A stretch of DNA of 64,000 nucleotides from Burkholderia sp. SRS-W-2-2016 (GCF_001931485.1 NZ_MSDV01000071.1:1-64000); one strand, 5' to 3'; numbered from the stretch's first letter, positions 51,456 to 61,229 are shown. Notes: generated from the sequence alone by a model not told the origin. Numbers and translations: made by a program.

Positions 51456-51665
51456 CTAAGTGTCGAGCGCGCCGTCGCGCGCGCAACGCATCGCCTCCAG
51501 GAGCGTCTCGTGATCGCCGATGTGATTGGCCAGTAGCAGAATCAGTTGCGCATTGGCCGTCTGGCTCTGCGCATCGTCCAGGCCGCGATGCATATCGATC
51601 AGCGCCTCGTAGAAATCGTCGGGGCGCGCGAGGTTCGGTTCGGTGTTCAGTAGCGTCGCTGTCAT
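51456..51665 (-). CDS. DUF2783 family protein
   Basis: 69 aa, acidic and helical: DDFYEALIDMHRGLDDAQSQ and LILLLANHIGDHETLLEAM identify DUF2783. AGGAG precedes the ATG at 51665. It follows the FAD monooxygenase gene by 23 bp and is commonly found with it, perhaps as a small subunit or chaperone. Confidence 0.88.
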   Translation of the reverse strand: MTATLLNTEPNLARPDDFYEALIDMHRGLDDAQSQTANAQLILLLANHIGDHETLLEAMRCARDGALDT

Positions 51666-51688
51666 TTCGGTCTCCTGCGCGGTTTCTG

Positions 51689-53470
51689 TCAATGCGCGAC
51701 CGGCACGGCGGCGGCGCTCACACCCGCTTTCGCGGGCAGCGGCGCGCTCGCCGCGTCGATACATAACGCGCGCCTGAGCGCATCCTCGACCGCGTGCGCG
51801 TCGAGTTGCCGCCAACGCGCGCAGACGTGCTGATCCGGGCGGATCAGATAGAAGGTCCCGGGCGTCGCGTCATAGCGCGTGCTCGCCAGACCTTCGATAT
51901 CGCGCACCACCCGCATGTTGGTCAACGCGCCGCCGCGCGCAGTGCCCTGCAACACGACCACCAGCTTCAGCGCCAGCGGCCCCGCGCGCAGCACATTCAG
52001 CGCGGTGCGGGTGGCCTGATCGATACCTCGTTCATCGCAGAACAGCAGACCGGTGAACTGCTCGCCGAGCTGGCGCAGCAGCCAGCCCGGCTCGCCGTCC
52101 AGCTGCACCGGCGCATCGACACAGGCCGCGCCGGGCACCATCGCGCCGTCGAAATGCGCGCAATCCGGCGTATTGAGCGGCGAATCGCGCAATACCGCAG
52201 GCACCGAGAGCCGCCCGCTATTGGTCAGCTGACGCGCGAACGGATAGTGTCGCGACAGCTTCAGCACGGCATCGCGAAACACGCGGCTGACCGGCGTCTT
52301 CGGCGTGATGAAATCGGTCGAGCGGGTCGAGTTGCGGATGTTCTCGTCGGCCGCGAATTCGCGTTCGCTCGCATAGGTGTCGAGCAGCGCATCGGGTGCG
52401 TGGCCGTCGAGCACCATCGCCAGTTTCCATGCGAGGTTTTCCGCGTCCTGCACGCCGCTATTCGCGCCGCGCGCGCCGAACGGCGACACGCCATGCGCGG
52501 CGTCGCCCGCGAACAGCACGTTGCCGTGACGGAAGCGCTCCATTCGCGTGCACGCGAACGTATAGACGCTGACCCATTCGAGTTCGAACTTCGCGTCGGC
52601 GCCGAGCAACGCGCGCACGCGCGGCATCACGCGTTCAGGCGTTTTTTCGAGCACCGGATCGGCGTCCCAGCCGAGCTGAAAATCGATGCGCCATACGTTG
52701 TCCGGCTGACGATGCAACAACACCGACTGATTCGGATGAAACGGCGGATCGAACCAGAACCAGCGTTCAATCGGAAAGTCCGCTTCCATTTTCACGTCGG
52801 CGATCAGGAAGCGGTCGCGAAACGTGACGCCCTTGCTGTCGAGTCCCATCAGCTTGCGCAGCGGACTGCGCGAGCCGTCGGCGGCGACCACATAGCGGCC
52901 GCGCAGCGCATAGATGCCGTCCGGCGTTTCGACGTTCAGCGTGACGCTCGCGTCGGCGCCGCCCGGCGTGCCGTGCTGCTGCACGCCGACCACCCTGCTC
53001 TTCCAGCGGATCTCGAGATTCGGCAGTTCCTGCGCGCGTTCGAGCAGAAAACCTTCGACGTAGTACTGCTGCAGATTGATGAACGCGGGCCGGTGATGGC
53101 CGGCCTCCGGTTGCAGATTGAACGTGTACACCAGCTCGCTTTTGAGGAACACCTTGCCGACGTTCCAACTGATGCCCTTATCGACCATCCGTTGCCCGCA
53201 GCCGAGGCGATCGAAGATATCGAGCGAACGCTTCGAAAAGCAGATCGCGCGCGATCCTCTGGATAACGAACAATCGTCGTCGACCAGTACCACCGGGATG
53301 TCCTGCTGCGCGAGATCGATCGCGGTGGCGAGGCCAACGGGTCCGGCGCCGACCACGATCACCGGGTAGCGCGCGGGCTCGGCGTGGCCGGTTTGCTGCG
53401 GGTCGCGCGATGGCTGCTGGTCACGGCATGGCCGGTACTCGAAGGCCAGCGCCTGATAGTCGATGCTCAT
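51689..53470 (-). CDS. FAD-dependent aromatic monooxygenase (MhpA/PheA class)
   Basis: 593 aa. FAD site VIVVGAGPVGLATAIDLA (about 37-54), second motif RYVVAADGSRSPLRKL, and FAD ribityl motif VLFAGDAAHGVSPFG, the class A flavoprotein hydroxylase pattern. The C-terminal 150 residues form the thioredoxin-like domain of phenol/3-hydroxyphenylpropionate hydroxylases. It probably hydroxylates a phenolic compound with NAD(P)H. GGAG precedes the ATG at 53470. Operon order is MBL, monooxygenase, DUF2783. Confidence 0.9.
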   Translation of the reverse strand: MSIDYQALAFEYRPCRDQQPSRDPQQTGHAEPARYPVIVVGAGPVGLATAIDLAQQDIPVVLVDDDCSLSRGSRAICFSKRSLDIFDRLGCGQRMVDKGISWNVGKVFLKSELVYTFNLQPEAGHHRPAFINLQQYYVEGFLLERAQELPNLEIRWKSRVVGVQQHGTPGGADASVTLNVETPDGIYALRGRYVVAADGSRSPLRKLMGLDSKGVTFRDRFLIADVKMEADFPIERWFWFDPPFHPNQSVLLHRQPDNVWRIDFQLGWDADPVLEKTPERVMPRVRALLGADAKFELEWVSVYTFACTRMERFRHGNVLFAGDAAHGVSPFGARGANSGVQDAENLAWKLAMVLDGHAPDALLDTYASEREFAADENIRNSTRSTDFITPKTPVSRVFRDAVLKLSRHYPFARQLTNSGRLSVPAVLRDSPLNTPDCAHFDGAMVPGAACVDAPVQLDGEPGWLLRQLGEQFTGLLFCDERGIDQATRTALNVLRAGPLALKLVVVLQGTARGGALTNMRVVRDIEGLASTRYDATPGTFYLIRPDQHVCARWRQLDAHAVEDALRRALCIDAASAPLPAKAGVSAAAVPVAH

Positions 53471-53495
53471 TTCGTGTCTCCGTACCGCTGGGGCG

Positions 53496-54455
53496 TTATG
53501 CCTGCAGCGCGTCCCACATCTCCTTGTCACGCTGCGCGGTCCAGATACGCGGATGCGTGAGGCCGCTCGCTTCGTCGTACGCGCGCGACACGTCGAACGG
53601 CAGGCAGTGCTCGTAGATGAATACGTGGCCGAACTTCGGGTCCATCGACTTGCGGGTCAGCGCCATCGCGCCCTTCAGATCGAGCTTTTCGGCGACCGCG
53701 TCATGGCCGGCCTGCAATAGCGTCGTGACGAAGTCTTTCGTGTAGTCGAGGCCCTTGTTCACGTCGGCCGGCGACAGCAGCGCGGGGCCACGGCCCGGCA
53801 CCAGCTTTTCCGCGTTCAAAGCGCGCAGCGCTTCGAGTGTGGCGGGCCACTGTTCGAGTTGCGCGTCGCCGCAATAGCAGGCCGCGTCGTATTCGACCAG
53901 GTCGCCGGAGAACAGCACCTTCTGCGACGGCAGCCACGCGACCGTGTCGCCCTTCGTGTGGCCGGCGCCGAGATGCGCGATTCGTACTTCGAGCTTGCCG
54001 AGAAACAGCGTGATTTCCTTCTCGAACACCAGCGTCGGCCATGTGAGGCCCGGCACCGTTTCGACGCCGGCGAACAGACGCGGAAAGCGCTCGATCTCCG
54101 ACTTCATGTCCTGCTCGCCGCGCTCGACGATCATTTCATACGTGCCGCGACTCGCGATGATCTGCTGCGCGCCTTCCGCGAAATACGCGGACGCGCCGAG
54201 CACGCGCACCGCATGGTAATGCGACAGCACCACGTATTTGATCGGTTTGTCGGTCACGCTGCGGATCTTCGCGATCAGGTCCTGCGCCATGGCCGGCGTC
54301 GCGGTCGTGTCGACGATCAGCACGCCGTCGTCGCCGACGATCACGCCTGAGTTCGGATCGCCCTCGGCGGTGTACGCGTAGGCGTTCTCCGACAGCTGGG
54401 TCCACGTGATCTTCTTTTCTTCGAGGTCTGCCTGCGATGCGAATGCTTTAGCCAT
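53496..54455 (-). CDS. MBL-fold protein with altered zinc motif
   Basis: 319 aa of metallo-beta-lactamase fold: GVIVGDDGVLIVDTTATP, then VVLSHYHAVRVLG where HxHxDH is expected, GAGHTKGDTVAWLP, VLFSGDLVEYDAACY, and LVPGRGPAL in place of PGHG. Asp and His of the first motif, and the last His, are missing, so the normal two-metal site cannot form fully. It may be a one-metal hydrolase or non-catalytic. First gene of the monooxygenase operon. Confidence 0.85.
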   Translation of the reverse strand: MAKAFASQADLEEKKITWTQLSENAYAYTAEGDPNSGVIVGDDGVLIVDTTATPAMAQDLIAKIRSVTDKPIKYVVLSHYHAVRVLGASAYFAEGAQQIIASRGTYEMIVERGEQDMKSEIERFPRLFAGVETVPGLTWPTLVFEKEITLFLGKLEVRIAHLGAGHTKGDTVAWLPSQKVLFSGDLVEYDAACYCGDAQLEQWPATLEALRALNAEKLVPGRGPALLSPADVNKGLDYTKDFVTTLLQAGHDAVAEKLDLKGAMALTRKSMDPKFGHVFIYEHCLPFDVSRAYDEASGLTHPRIWTAQRDKEMWDALQA

Positions 54456-54663
54456 GCCTGTCTCCGTCTGGGTGAGGACGTGAGGCGAGACGGCCGGGCG
54501 GCTTCTGCAAGCGGAGCGCGGGCGGTGCTGGGGGAGATGTCTCGCCCCGCGTTGTGTGTGGTCGTGATGCCGGTGGCGGGGTTAAGGGATGGTGTGGCTG
54601 GGACGGGTTATTTGTCAATAGCGAAAAACGTCGCTATGTGCAAATTGGCGGCGACGTACTCTC

Positions 54664-55524
54664 CTACCCCGCCCCCTCCGGCTCATGCGGCATCAACCGC
54701 GCTTTCGCGTGCCGCATCTTCTCCAGCGTCTGCGGTCCGGCCTTCAACGCGACGCCGATCGCCAGCGCATCCATGATGCACAGATGCACGAGCCGCGACA
54801 CACCCGGCGTATTCGGATCGATCGGACTCGGCACTCGCAGCAGCAGCGGAATATCGACCAGCCATGCAAGCCGCGAACCGACATTGGTCAGCGCGATCGT
54901 GGTCGCGCCGCGCTCCTTCGCGATCTGAATGCTTTCGTTCACCTCGACGCTGCGGCCCGAATGCGAGATCGCGAACGCGACGTCGCCGGGTTCCATCAGC
55001 CCCGCGTAAAGCCGCTGCAAATGACCGTCGGTAAACGCGGCGGCCGCGATATCGATGCGCAGAAAACGCAGCGCCGCGTCCTGCGCGACCAGTCCCGAGC
55101 CTGAACCCACGCCGAAGAAAAACACTCGGCGCGCGCTCGACAACGCGGCCAGCGCACTCTCGACCACGGCCGGATCGAGCGCGCCGCGCGCATGCGTGAT
55201 GCCGTCGATCGCCGCCTCGCCGACCTTGTTCAGCAACGTCTGCACATCGTCGTCGCGCGCGACCGCGGTCGATGCATACGGCAGTCCGCCCGCCACGCTC
55301 TGCGCGAGTTGCATCTTGAAGTCGCGCAGACCGTGCGCGCCGATCGCGCGACAAAAGCGCGTGACCGAAGGTTCGGACACCTCAGCACGCTGCGCGAGTT
55401 CGGTGATGCTCGCGCGCATCGCGAAGTCGACGTCGGCCAGCACCATCTCGGCGACCTTGCGCTCGGCGGGCCGCAGACTCGTCAGTGCGCCGCGGATGTG
55501 GGGAATCAAGTTCGGTGCGGACAC
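54664..55524 (-). CDS. MurR/RpiR family transcriptional regulator
   Basis: 286 aa. The N-terminal HTH_6 domain (SITELAQRAEVSEPSVTRFC) is joined to a SIS sugar-phosphate domain (VFFFGVGSGSGLVAQDAALR, then AISHSGRSVEVNESIQ). It senses a phosphorylated sugar. Last gene of the minus-strand set with UgpC-type ATPase and SDR, so it probably controls this importer. Confidence 0.92.
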   Translation of the reverse strand: MSAPNLIPHIRGALTSLRPAERKVAEMVLADVDFAMRASITELAQRAEVSEPSVTRFCRAIGAHGLRDFKMQLAQSVAGGLPYASTAVARDDDVQTLLNKVGEAAIDGITHARGALDPAVVESALAALSSARRVFFFGVGSGSGLVAQDAALRFLRIDIAAAAFTDGHLQRLYAGLMEPGDVAFAISHSGRSVEVNESIQIAKERGATTIALTNVGSRLAWLVDIPLLLRVPSPIDPNTPGVSRLVHLCIMDALAIGVALKAGPQTLEKMRHAKARLMPHEPEGAG

Positions 55525-55633
55525 CCGGTGTTCCTTTGGGTCTGTTTACATAGGGAATCCGCGTTGCACGCAGCTTCTGCGGCCCGGTTCGACTTCGCTC
55601 GATGCGCGTCGATCCCACGCCGCAACACGCGGT

Positions 55634-56716
55634 TCAGACCAGCCTGCGTCCACTCTCCGTATCGAACAGATGAATATGTTCGGCCGGCAAACGCAGCGCG
55701 ACCCGCTGCCCCGGCTCGATCTTCGAGCGCTCGCGCGTCGTCGCGCACCACGTGGTGCCGCCGATTTTCCCGTACAGGTGCGTCTCCGCGCCGGTCGGCT
55801 CGACCACTTCGACGTCGAGCACCGCGTCCGGAATCTGCGCGGTGATTTCGATGTGTTCGGGCCGCACGCCGAGCGTCGCCTTCGCGCCTGGCGTCGCCGA
55901 CGCGGGCGCCCGCTCGAGCGCCACTTCGCTGCCGTCGCCCAGTCTCAACGCGAGGCCGTGGCCCTGCGAACGGTTGACGATCGTCCCTTCGGCGAAGTTC
56001 ATCGACGGCGAACCGAGAAAGCTCGCGACGAACAGATTCGCCGGCCGGTCGTACAGTTCCAGCGGCCGGCCGATCTGTTCGATCCGCCCCGCGTTCATCA
56101 CGACGATGCGGTCGGCCATCGTCATCGCCTCGATCTGATCGTGCGTGACGTAGATCACCGTATTCTTCAGCCGCTGATGCAGCGCCTTGATTTCGGTGCG
56201 CATCTGCACGCGCAGCTTTGCGTCGAGGTTCGACAGCGGTTCGTCGAACAGGAACAGCGACGGCTCGCGCACCACCGCGCGGCCCATCGCGACCCGTTGC
56301 CGTTGACCGCCCGACAGCGCGCGCGGCAGCCGGTCCAGATAACCGCTCAGATTCAGCATCTTCGCGGCGGCGTCGATTCGCGGCTTGAAACTAGCAGAGG
56401 ATTCCCGACGAATTTTGGGGCCGAACGCGATGTTGTCGTAGACCGACAGATGCGGGTACAGCGCATAGCTCTGGAACACCATCGAGATATTGCGCTGCTG
56501 CGGCGGCAATGTATTCGCGCGCGTGCCGCCGATCAGCAGATCGCCGCCGCTGATCTCTTCTAGCCCGGCCACCATCCGCATCAGCGTGCTCTTGCCGCAA
56601 CCGGACGGTCCGACCAGCACGACGAACTCGCCGTCGTCGATGTCGAGGTCGATGCCGTGCACCACCTGGGTGTCGCCATAGCGTTTGAAGATGCCGCTCA
56701 GTTGCACTGCTGCCAT
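55634..56716 (-). CDS. ugpC: Sugar ABC transporter ATP-binding protein (UgpC/MsmK type)
   Basis: 360 aa. Walker A GPSGCGKSTL, Q-loop FQSYALYPHL, signature LSGGQRQRVAMGRA, Walker B LFLFDEPLSNLD, H-loop VTHDQ, then a C-terminal TOBE/MalK-type regulatory region. It energises the importer whose binding protein and permeases lie at 57.9-61.1 kb on the other strand. The symbol is used for the general CUT1 class, not for glycerol-3-phosphate in particular. Confidence 0.92.
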   Translation of the reverse strand: MAAVQLSGIFKRYGDTQVVHGIDLDIDDGEFVVLVGPSGCGKSTLMRMVAGLEEISGGDLLIGGTRANTLPPQQRNISMVFQSYALYPHLSVYDNIAFGPKIRRESSASFKPRIDAAAKMLNLSGYLDRLPRALSGGQRQRVAMGRAVVREPSLFLFDEPLSNLDAKLRVQMRTEIKALHQRLKNTVIYVTHDQIEAMTMADRIVVMNAGRIEQIGRPLELYDRPANLFVASFLGSPSMNFAEGTIVNRSQGHGLALRLGDGSEVALERAPASATPGAKATLGVRPEHIEITAQIPDAVLDVEVVEPTGAETHLYGKIGGTTWCATTRERSKIEPGQRVALRLPAEHIHLFDTESGRRLV

Positions 56717-56789
56717 GCTGTCCTCATTGTGTTGCCGCGGTTTGGGTTGGTGCGTCAGGTCAGTGCGTCCAGTCGATGCGTGCTCGCCG

Positions 56790-57563
56790 TCACAGCGATT
56801 CGAGCGTCAGTTCCTGCGCCATCAGCCGATTGCCGGCCATCAGCCCGCCGTCCACCGGCAACGCGACGCCGGTAATCACGCGCGCCATCGGCGACGCGAG
56901 AAACAGCACCGCGTCGGCGATATCGTCGGGTGTCGCGAAGTCGCGCAGCGGATACCACTTCTTCAGATCCTCGAACACCTGCGGGTTCTTGTCGACGCGC
57001 GCCTGCCACGCCTGGGTCTTCACGGTGCCCGGACACACGATGTTCGCGCGAATTCCATAACGTCCCAACTCGATTGCCAATGCTTTCGTATAACTGATCA
57101 AACCGGCCTTCGCCGCGCTGTACGCCGGATGGCCGAGCGCGGCCAGTCCGTTCACCGAGCCGATCAGGACCAGTGCGCCGCGCTGCCGTTCGATCATCGA
57201 CGCGCGCACCGCCTCGACCGTGTGGTAGGTGCCGTTCAGATTCAGATGGATGTCGCGCTGCCAGCTAGCCGCATCCGTATTCGCGAGCGTCGTGCCGAAA
57301 GCGGCGCCCGCGTTCGCGACCAGCACGTCGACCGGCCCGCGCCGCGCGACCGCCGCGGCCACCGCTTGCTGCACCGCGGCGGCATCGCCGAGATCGGCGA
57401 CGACCGGCGTGACCTTGTCCGCGCCGAGCTGCGCGGCGAGCGACTGCAACGCGGCCGCGTCGATGTCGAGCGCGAGCACCGCGTCGCCCTCGCTGACAAA
57501 ACGCTTGCACAACACGCTGCCGATTCCGCCGCATGCTCCCGTTATCAACACCACACGATTCAT
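56790..57563 (-). CDS. Short-chain dehydrogenase/reductase
   Basis: 257 aa classic SDR. The cofactor motif VVLITGACGGIG, the DVLVANAGAAFG region, catalytic Ser in LIGSVNGLAALGHPAYSAAK with Tyr and Lys (Y-x-x-x-K), and the C-terminal GVALPVDGG. An Asp after beta 2 (LALDIDAAA) suggests NAD. Located between the ATPase and the binding protein, so it may oxidise the imported sugar or polyol. Confidence 0.92.
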   Translation of the reverse strand: MNRVVLITGACGGIGSVLCKRFVSEGDAVLALDIDAAALQSLAAQLGADKVTPVVADLGDAAAVQQAVAAAVARRGPVDVLVANAGAAFGTTLANTDAASWQRDIHLNLNGTYHTVEAVRASMIERQRGALVLIGSVNGLAALGHPAYSAAKAGLISYTKALAIELGRYGIRANIVCPGTVKTQAWQARVDKNPQVFEDLKKWYPLRDFATPDDIADAVLFLASPMARVITGVALPVDGGLMAGNRLMAQELTLESL

Positions 57564-57716
57564 CTGAGCCTCGCTGGTTAGTCCGCCGCTCGCCGCTCGC
57601 CTCTCGTCGCGGCGGACTTTTACTCGCCGTTTTTCGCCCGCGTCGCGTGCGATTTCCGGCTACTTCGGACTTCTTGCCGTCGCGTTCCGCCGCCCGCTTC
57701 GGCGACATGGCCGCGC

Positions 57717-57731
57717 TGTAAATTTCCTACA
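57717..57731. promoter_or_regulatory. RpiR-type operator candidate
   Basis: TGTAAATTTCCTACA, an imperfect inverted repeat of TGTA...TACA form, which suits HexR/RpiR-type regulators. Confidence 0.35.
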
Positions 57732-57856
57732 AGCCTGACAATGCAAACTGATTGGCAATCCCGAAGAGTGGGTTTTCAATCAATCACGCAATGCGAAATA
57801 CTCCATGTTTTACAGCATCTTATGCACAAAACAGAAGGAGAAAAAATATCGCAGAC

Positions 57857-57888
57857 CCTACGTGACAAGCTATTTTTCGTCATGTAGG
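57857..57888. promoter_or_regulatory. Inverted repeat before the ABC binding-protein gene
   Basis: CCTACGTGAC and GTCATGTAGG flank a 12-bp AT-rich centre; nine of ten positions pair. It lies 68 bp upstream of the ATG and is the best operator candidate for the local RpiR regulator. Confidence 0.5.
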
Positions 57889-57955
57889 ATTTTTTCAAAC
57901 AATTCAACCCAAGGCGGCCGGCGACGGCGGCAAACCACCCACAGGAGAGAGAAAA

Positions 57956-59188
57956 ATGTCGTTGCATGCCCGTGCTTCCCTCGCGCTAGGCAAAGTCGCC
58001 GTGGCGCTCGCGTTTGCTGGTATCGCCGTCTCGGCTCATGCCGACACGGTCCGCGTCACCGTCGCGCACTACAGCGACGCGACCGCGCCGTACTTCGAAA
58101 GAATGGCCCGCAACTTCGAGAAGGCCAATCCCGGCACGACCATCAAGATCGAAGACGTGAACTGGGACACGCTGCAACAGAAGCTGCAAACGGATATCTC
58201 CGGCAACGCCAACGCCGACCTCGCGATCGTCGGCACGCGCTGGCTGCTCGACTTCGTGAAGGACGACGTCGCCGAACCGCTCGACGGCTACATGGACGCG
58301 AACTTCAAGGGCCGCTTCATCGCGCCGTTCCTCGCGCCGGGTCAGATCAACGGCAAGACCTACGGGCTGCCGATCGCCGCGTCCGCGCGCGCGCTCTACT
58401 ACAACAAGGACCTGCTCGCGAAGGTCGGCTATCCGGACGGCCCGAAGAGCTGGAATGAAGTGATCGATGCGTCGAAGAAGCTGAAAGCACAGGGTGTGGC
58501 CGGCTTCGGTCTGCAAGGCAAGGAAATCGAAACCGACGTCTACTATTACTACGCGCTGTGGACGATGGGCGGCGACGTGGTCGGCAAGGACGGCAAGGCC
58601 GCGTTCAATTCGGCGGCCGGCGTGAAGGCCGCGACGATGTACAAGCAGATGATCGATCAGGGTCTGACTCAACCGGGCGTGACCGGCTATAGCCGCGAAG
58701 ACGTGCAGAACCTGTTCAAGCAGGGCCGCGTCGCGATGGTGATCTCCGCACCGTTCCTCGCCAAGCAGATCGCGAAGGAAGCACCGAATCTGAAGTACGG
58801 GATCGACCCGGTGCCGATGGGCACCACCCACGCCACTTACGCGGTCACCGACTCGATCGTGATGTTCAAGAACTCGAAGGTGAAGAAGAGCGCGTGGAAG
58901 TTCCTCGACTATCTGTTCACGAAGGAGCCGCGCGTCGAGTTCACCAAGACCGAGGGTTTCCTGCCGACCACCAAGGCCGAAGCGAGCGACCCGGCATTCA
59001 ACGATCCGGACACCAAAGCGTTTATCGCGCTGCTGCCGACCGCGCACTTCGCGCCGACCGTGACCGGCTGGGAAGACACCGCGAAGGCCGTGACCGATTC
59101 GATGCAGGCGATCTATCTCGGCAAGGCGCAACCGGCCGACGCGTTGAATGCGGCGGCGACCCAGGCGAACAAGTCGCTGGGGCACTGA
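57956..59188 (+). CDS. Sugar ABC transporter substrate-binding protein
   Basis: 410 aa, CUT1-type solute receptor (SBP_bac_1). Signal peptide ends near IAVSAHA; mature part shows NPGTTIKIEDVNWD, GLPIAASARALYYNKDLL and GRVAMVISAPFLAKQIA. The expected ligand is a sugar or polyol. GAGAG precedes the ATG. First gene of the plus-strand unit with two permeases. Confidence 0.93.
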   Translation: MSLHARASLALGKVAVALAFAGIAVSAHADTVRVTVAHYSDATAPYFERMARNFEKANPGTTIKIEDVNWDTLQQKLQTDISGNANADLAIVGTRWLLDFVKDDVAEPLDGYMDANFKGRFIAPFLAPGQINGKTYGLPIAASARALYYNKDLLAKVGYPDGPKSWNEVIDASKKLKAQGVAGFGLQGKEIETDVYYYYALWTMGGDVVGKDGKAAFNSAAGVKAATMYKQMIDQGLTQPGVTGYSREDVQNLFKQGRVAMVISAPFLAKQIAKEAPNLKYGIDPVPMGTTHATYAVTDSIVMFKNSKVKKSAWKFLDYLFTKEPRVEFTKTEGFLPTTKAEASDPAFNDPDTKAFIALLPTAHFAPTVTGWEDTAKAVTDSMQAIYLGKAQPADALNAAATQANKSLGH

Positions 59189-59349
59189 TAGGTGGCGGTC
59201 CCACGCTGACTGTCTGAAGGCGTGACGCGCGCCGCCGCTGCGACGGCGGTGCGCGTGTTTCGCGCTGTACCGGTTCTATCTGAAAGTACTCCGACGCCCA
59301 TTCCGTCGCGCCCGCTCTTCGAGAAGGCGCGTCTTACGATCGAGCACGC

Positions 59350-60240
59350 ATGAGCCGTTCCGTTTCCCCGCGCCCGCACACGCCCTGGCTGCTGATCGCG
59401 CCGAGCCTCGTGCTCGCGCTGTTCATCATCAGCTATCCGATTTTCAACATCGTGTGGCAATCGCTGCACGAAGTGTCGCGCTTCGGCGCGATTCGCGATT
59501 TCACCGGCCTGCAGAATTTCATCAACGTGTTTCAGGACCCGGTGTTCGTCGCTTCCGCGCGCCGTACGATCGTCTGGACCGTATGCGTGGTCGGCGGCAC
59601 GGTGCTGATCTCGGTCCCTGTCGCGCTGATTCTGAATCAGGACTTTTATGGCCGCGGGATCGCGCGCACGATCGTGATGCTGCCGTGGTCGGTGTCGCTG
59701 ACGATGACCGCCGTGGTCTGGCGCTGGGCCTTCAACGACGACTACGGAATGGTCAACGTGACGTTGCAGCGGCTCGGGCTGATCGGCGGTCCGATCCATT
59801 GGCTCGCGACGCCGGAATTCGCGTTTCCGGTCGAAATCGCGGTCGGTATCCTGGTGTCGATTCCATTCACGGTAACGATTTTTCTCGGCGGACTTTCGTC
59901 GGTGCCGGGCGATATCTACGAAGCGGCGCGCATCGACGGCGCCAGCGCGTGGCAACAGTTTCGCCAACTGACGATGCCGCTGCTGCGCCCGTTCATCAAC
60001 ATGGCGATCCTGCTGAACGTGATCTACGTGTTCAACTCGTTTCCGATCATCTGGGTGATGACGCAAGGCGGCCCCGACAACAGCACGCACATTCTCGTCA
60101 CCTATCTGTACGAGCTCGGCTTCCGGCTCGGCCGTCCGGGCGAAGCGGCGGCGGTGTCGCTGATCATGCTGGTGATGCTGTTCGTGTTCTCGATCGCCTA
60201 TCTGCGTCTGCAACGCGCGAAACAAGGAGCGCCGTCATGA
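59350..60240 (+). CDS. Sugar ABC transporter permease (MalF-like)
   Basis: 296 aa, six helices. Its EAA loop for ATPase contact reads EAARIDGASAWQQFRQLTMP. It lies 160 bp after the binding-protein gene and overlaps the second permease by ATGA. Confidence 0.93.
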   Translation: MSRSVSPRPHTPWLLIAPSLVLALFIISYPIFNIVWQSLHEVSRFGAIRDFTGLQNFINVFQDPVFVASARRTIVWTVCVVGGTVLISVPVALILNQDFYGRGIARTIVMLPWSVSLTMTAVVWRWAFNDDYGMVNVTLQRLGLIGGPIHWLATPEFAFPVEIAVGILVSIPFTVTIFLGGLSSVPGDIYEAARIDGASAWQQFRQLTMPLLRPFINMAILLNVIYVFNSFPIIWVMTQGGPDNSTHILVTYLYELGFRLGRPGEAAAVSLIMLVMLFVFSIAYLRLQRAKQGAPS

Positions 60241-61088
60241 GTCTGAGCGCGAAAACCAAACGCTCGCTGTGGTGCTGGCTCGCGCTGACGCCGCTCGTGA
60301 TCGTCGTGCTATTTCCATTCGCGGTAATGTTCTTTACCGCAGTGAAGCCCGCCTCCGAGATCTTCGTTTATCCGGCGCGCTGGCTGCCGATGCACTGGCA
60401 ATGGCGCAATTTCATCGATATGTGGACCGCGGCCAATTTCGGCGTCGCGCTGCGCAACAGCGCGATTATCAGCACGCTGTCCACGTTGCTCGCGCTCGCG
60501 GTCAGTCTGCCCGCCGCGTATGCGCTCGCGCGCTTTCCGTTTCGCGGACGCGGTCTCTATAGCCAGTTCCTGCTGATCACGCAGATGCTCTCGCCGATCC
60601 TGCTGGTGGTCGGCCTGTTCCGGCTGGCCGCGATGATCCCGTGGGGCGACGGCAACCTGGTCGATTCGAAGATCGGCGTGATCGTCTCGTATGCGGCTTT
60701 CAATATCGCGTTCGCGGTGTGGATGCTGTCGTCGTACTTTCAGACGGTCCCGCAAGATCTCGAAGAATCCGCATGGCTCGAAGGCTGCAGCCGCACGCGC
60801 GCGGTATTCAAAGTGTTTCTGCCGCTCGCGGTGCCGGCCATCGTCGTGACCGCGATCTTTACGTTCATCAATGCGTGGAATGAATTCGCGGTCGTTTATA
60901 CGCTGATCCGTTCGCCGGAAAACAAAACGCTGACCGTGCAGGTGACCGATATGGTCGCCGGTAAATACGTGGTGCAATGGCACCTGGTGATGGCCGCGAC
61001 GCTGTGCGCGACGTTGCCGGTATCGGTCGTATTCGCGTGGTTGCAGCGCTATATGGTGAAGGGGCTCGCGCTCGGCGCGGTGAAATGA
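60237..61088 (+). CDS. Sugar ABC transporter permease (MalG-like)
   Basis: 283 aa, six helices, with the EAA-type loop LEESAWLEGCSRTRAVFKVF and the typical end VQRY/LQRYMVKGLALGAVK. The ATG at 60237 overlaps the previous stop. The operon ends with a strong hairpin; the ATPase is encoded on the other strand at 55.6 kb. Confidence 0.93.
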   Translation: MSLSAKTKRSLWCWLALTPLVIVVLFPFAVMFFTAVKPASEIFVYPARWLPMHWQWRNFIDMWTAANFGVALRNSAIISTLSTLLALAVSLPAAYALARFPFRGRGLYSQFLLITQMLSPILLVVGLFRLAAMIPWGDGNLVDSKIGVIVSYAAFNIAFAVWMLSSYFQTVPQDLEESAWLEGCSRTRAVFKVFLPLAVPAIVVTAIFTFINAWNEFAVVYTLIRSPENKTLTVQVTDMVAGKYVVQWHLVMAATLCATLPVSVVFAWLQRYMVKGLALGAVK

Positions 61089-61113
61089 GCTTCAGAGAAG
61101 ATTCGCGCGGCGC

Positions 61114-61144
61114 CGGCGAAAGCGGCGCCGCGCGAGAGATTCGC
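61114..61144 (+). terminator. Hairpin after the permease operon
   Basis: Perfect 12-bp stem CGCGCGGCGCCG / CGGCGCCGCGCG with a 7-base loop, 26 bp after the stop. No T-run follows. Confidence 0.65.
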
Positions 61145-61229
61145 CGCGGTCGGTTGGTGAATCAGCGGTGAGCCGCGGGCGAACCGTTCGTCATCCGGGT
61201 GTTATCCGTTTGCAGCCAGTTCTAAAGCG

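Larger units (their letters stand above)
57564..57955. other. Divergent regulatory region of the ABC importer
   Basis: About 390 bp separating the SDR gene (minus) from the binding-protein gene (plus), with AT-rich stretches. It contains the two inverted repeats listed separately. No gene is seen. Confidence 0.5.
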
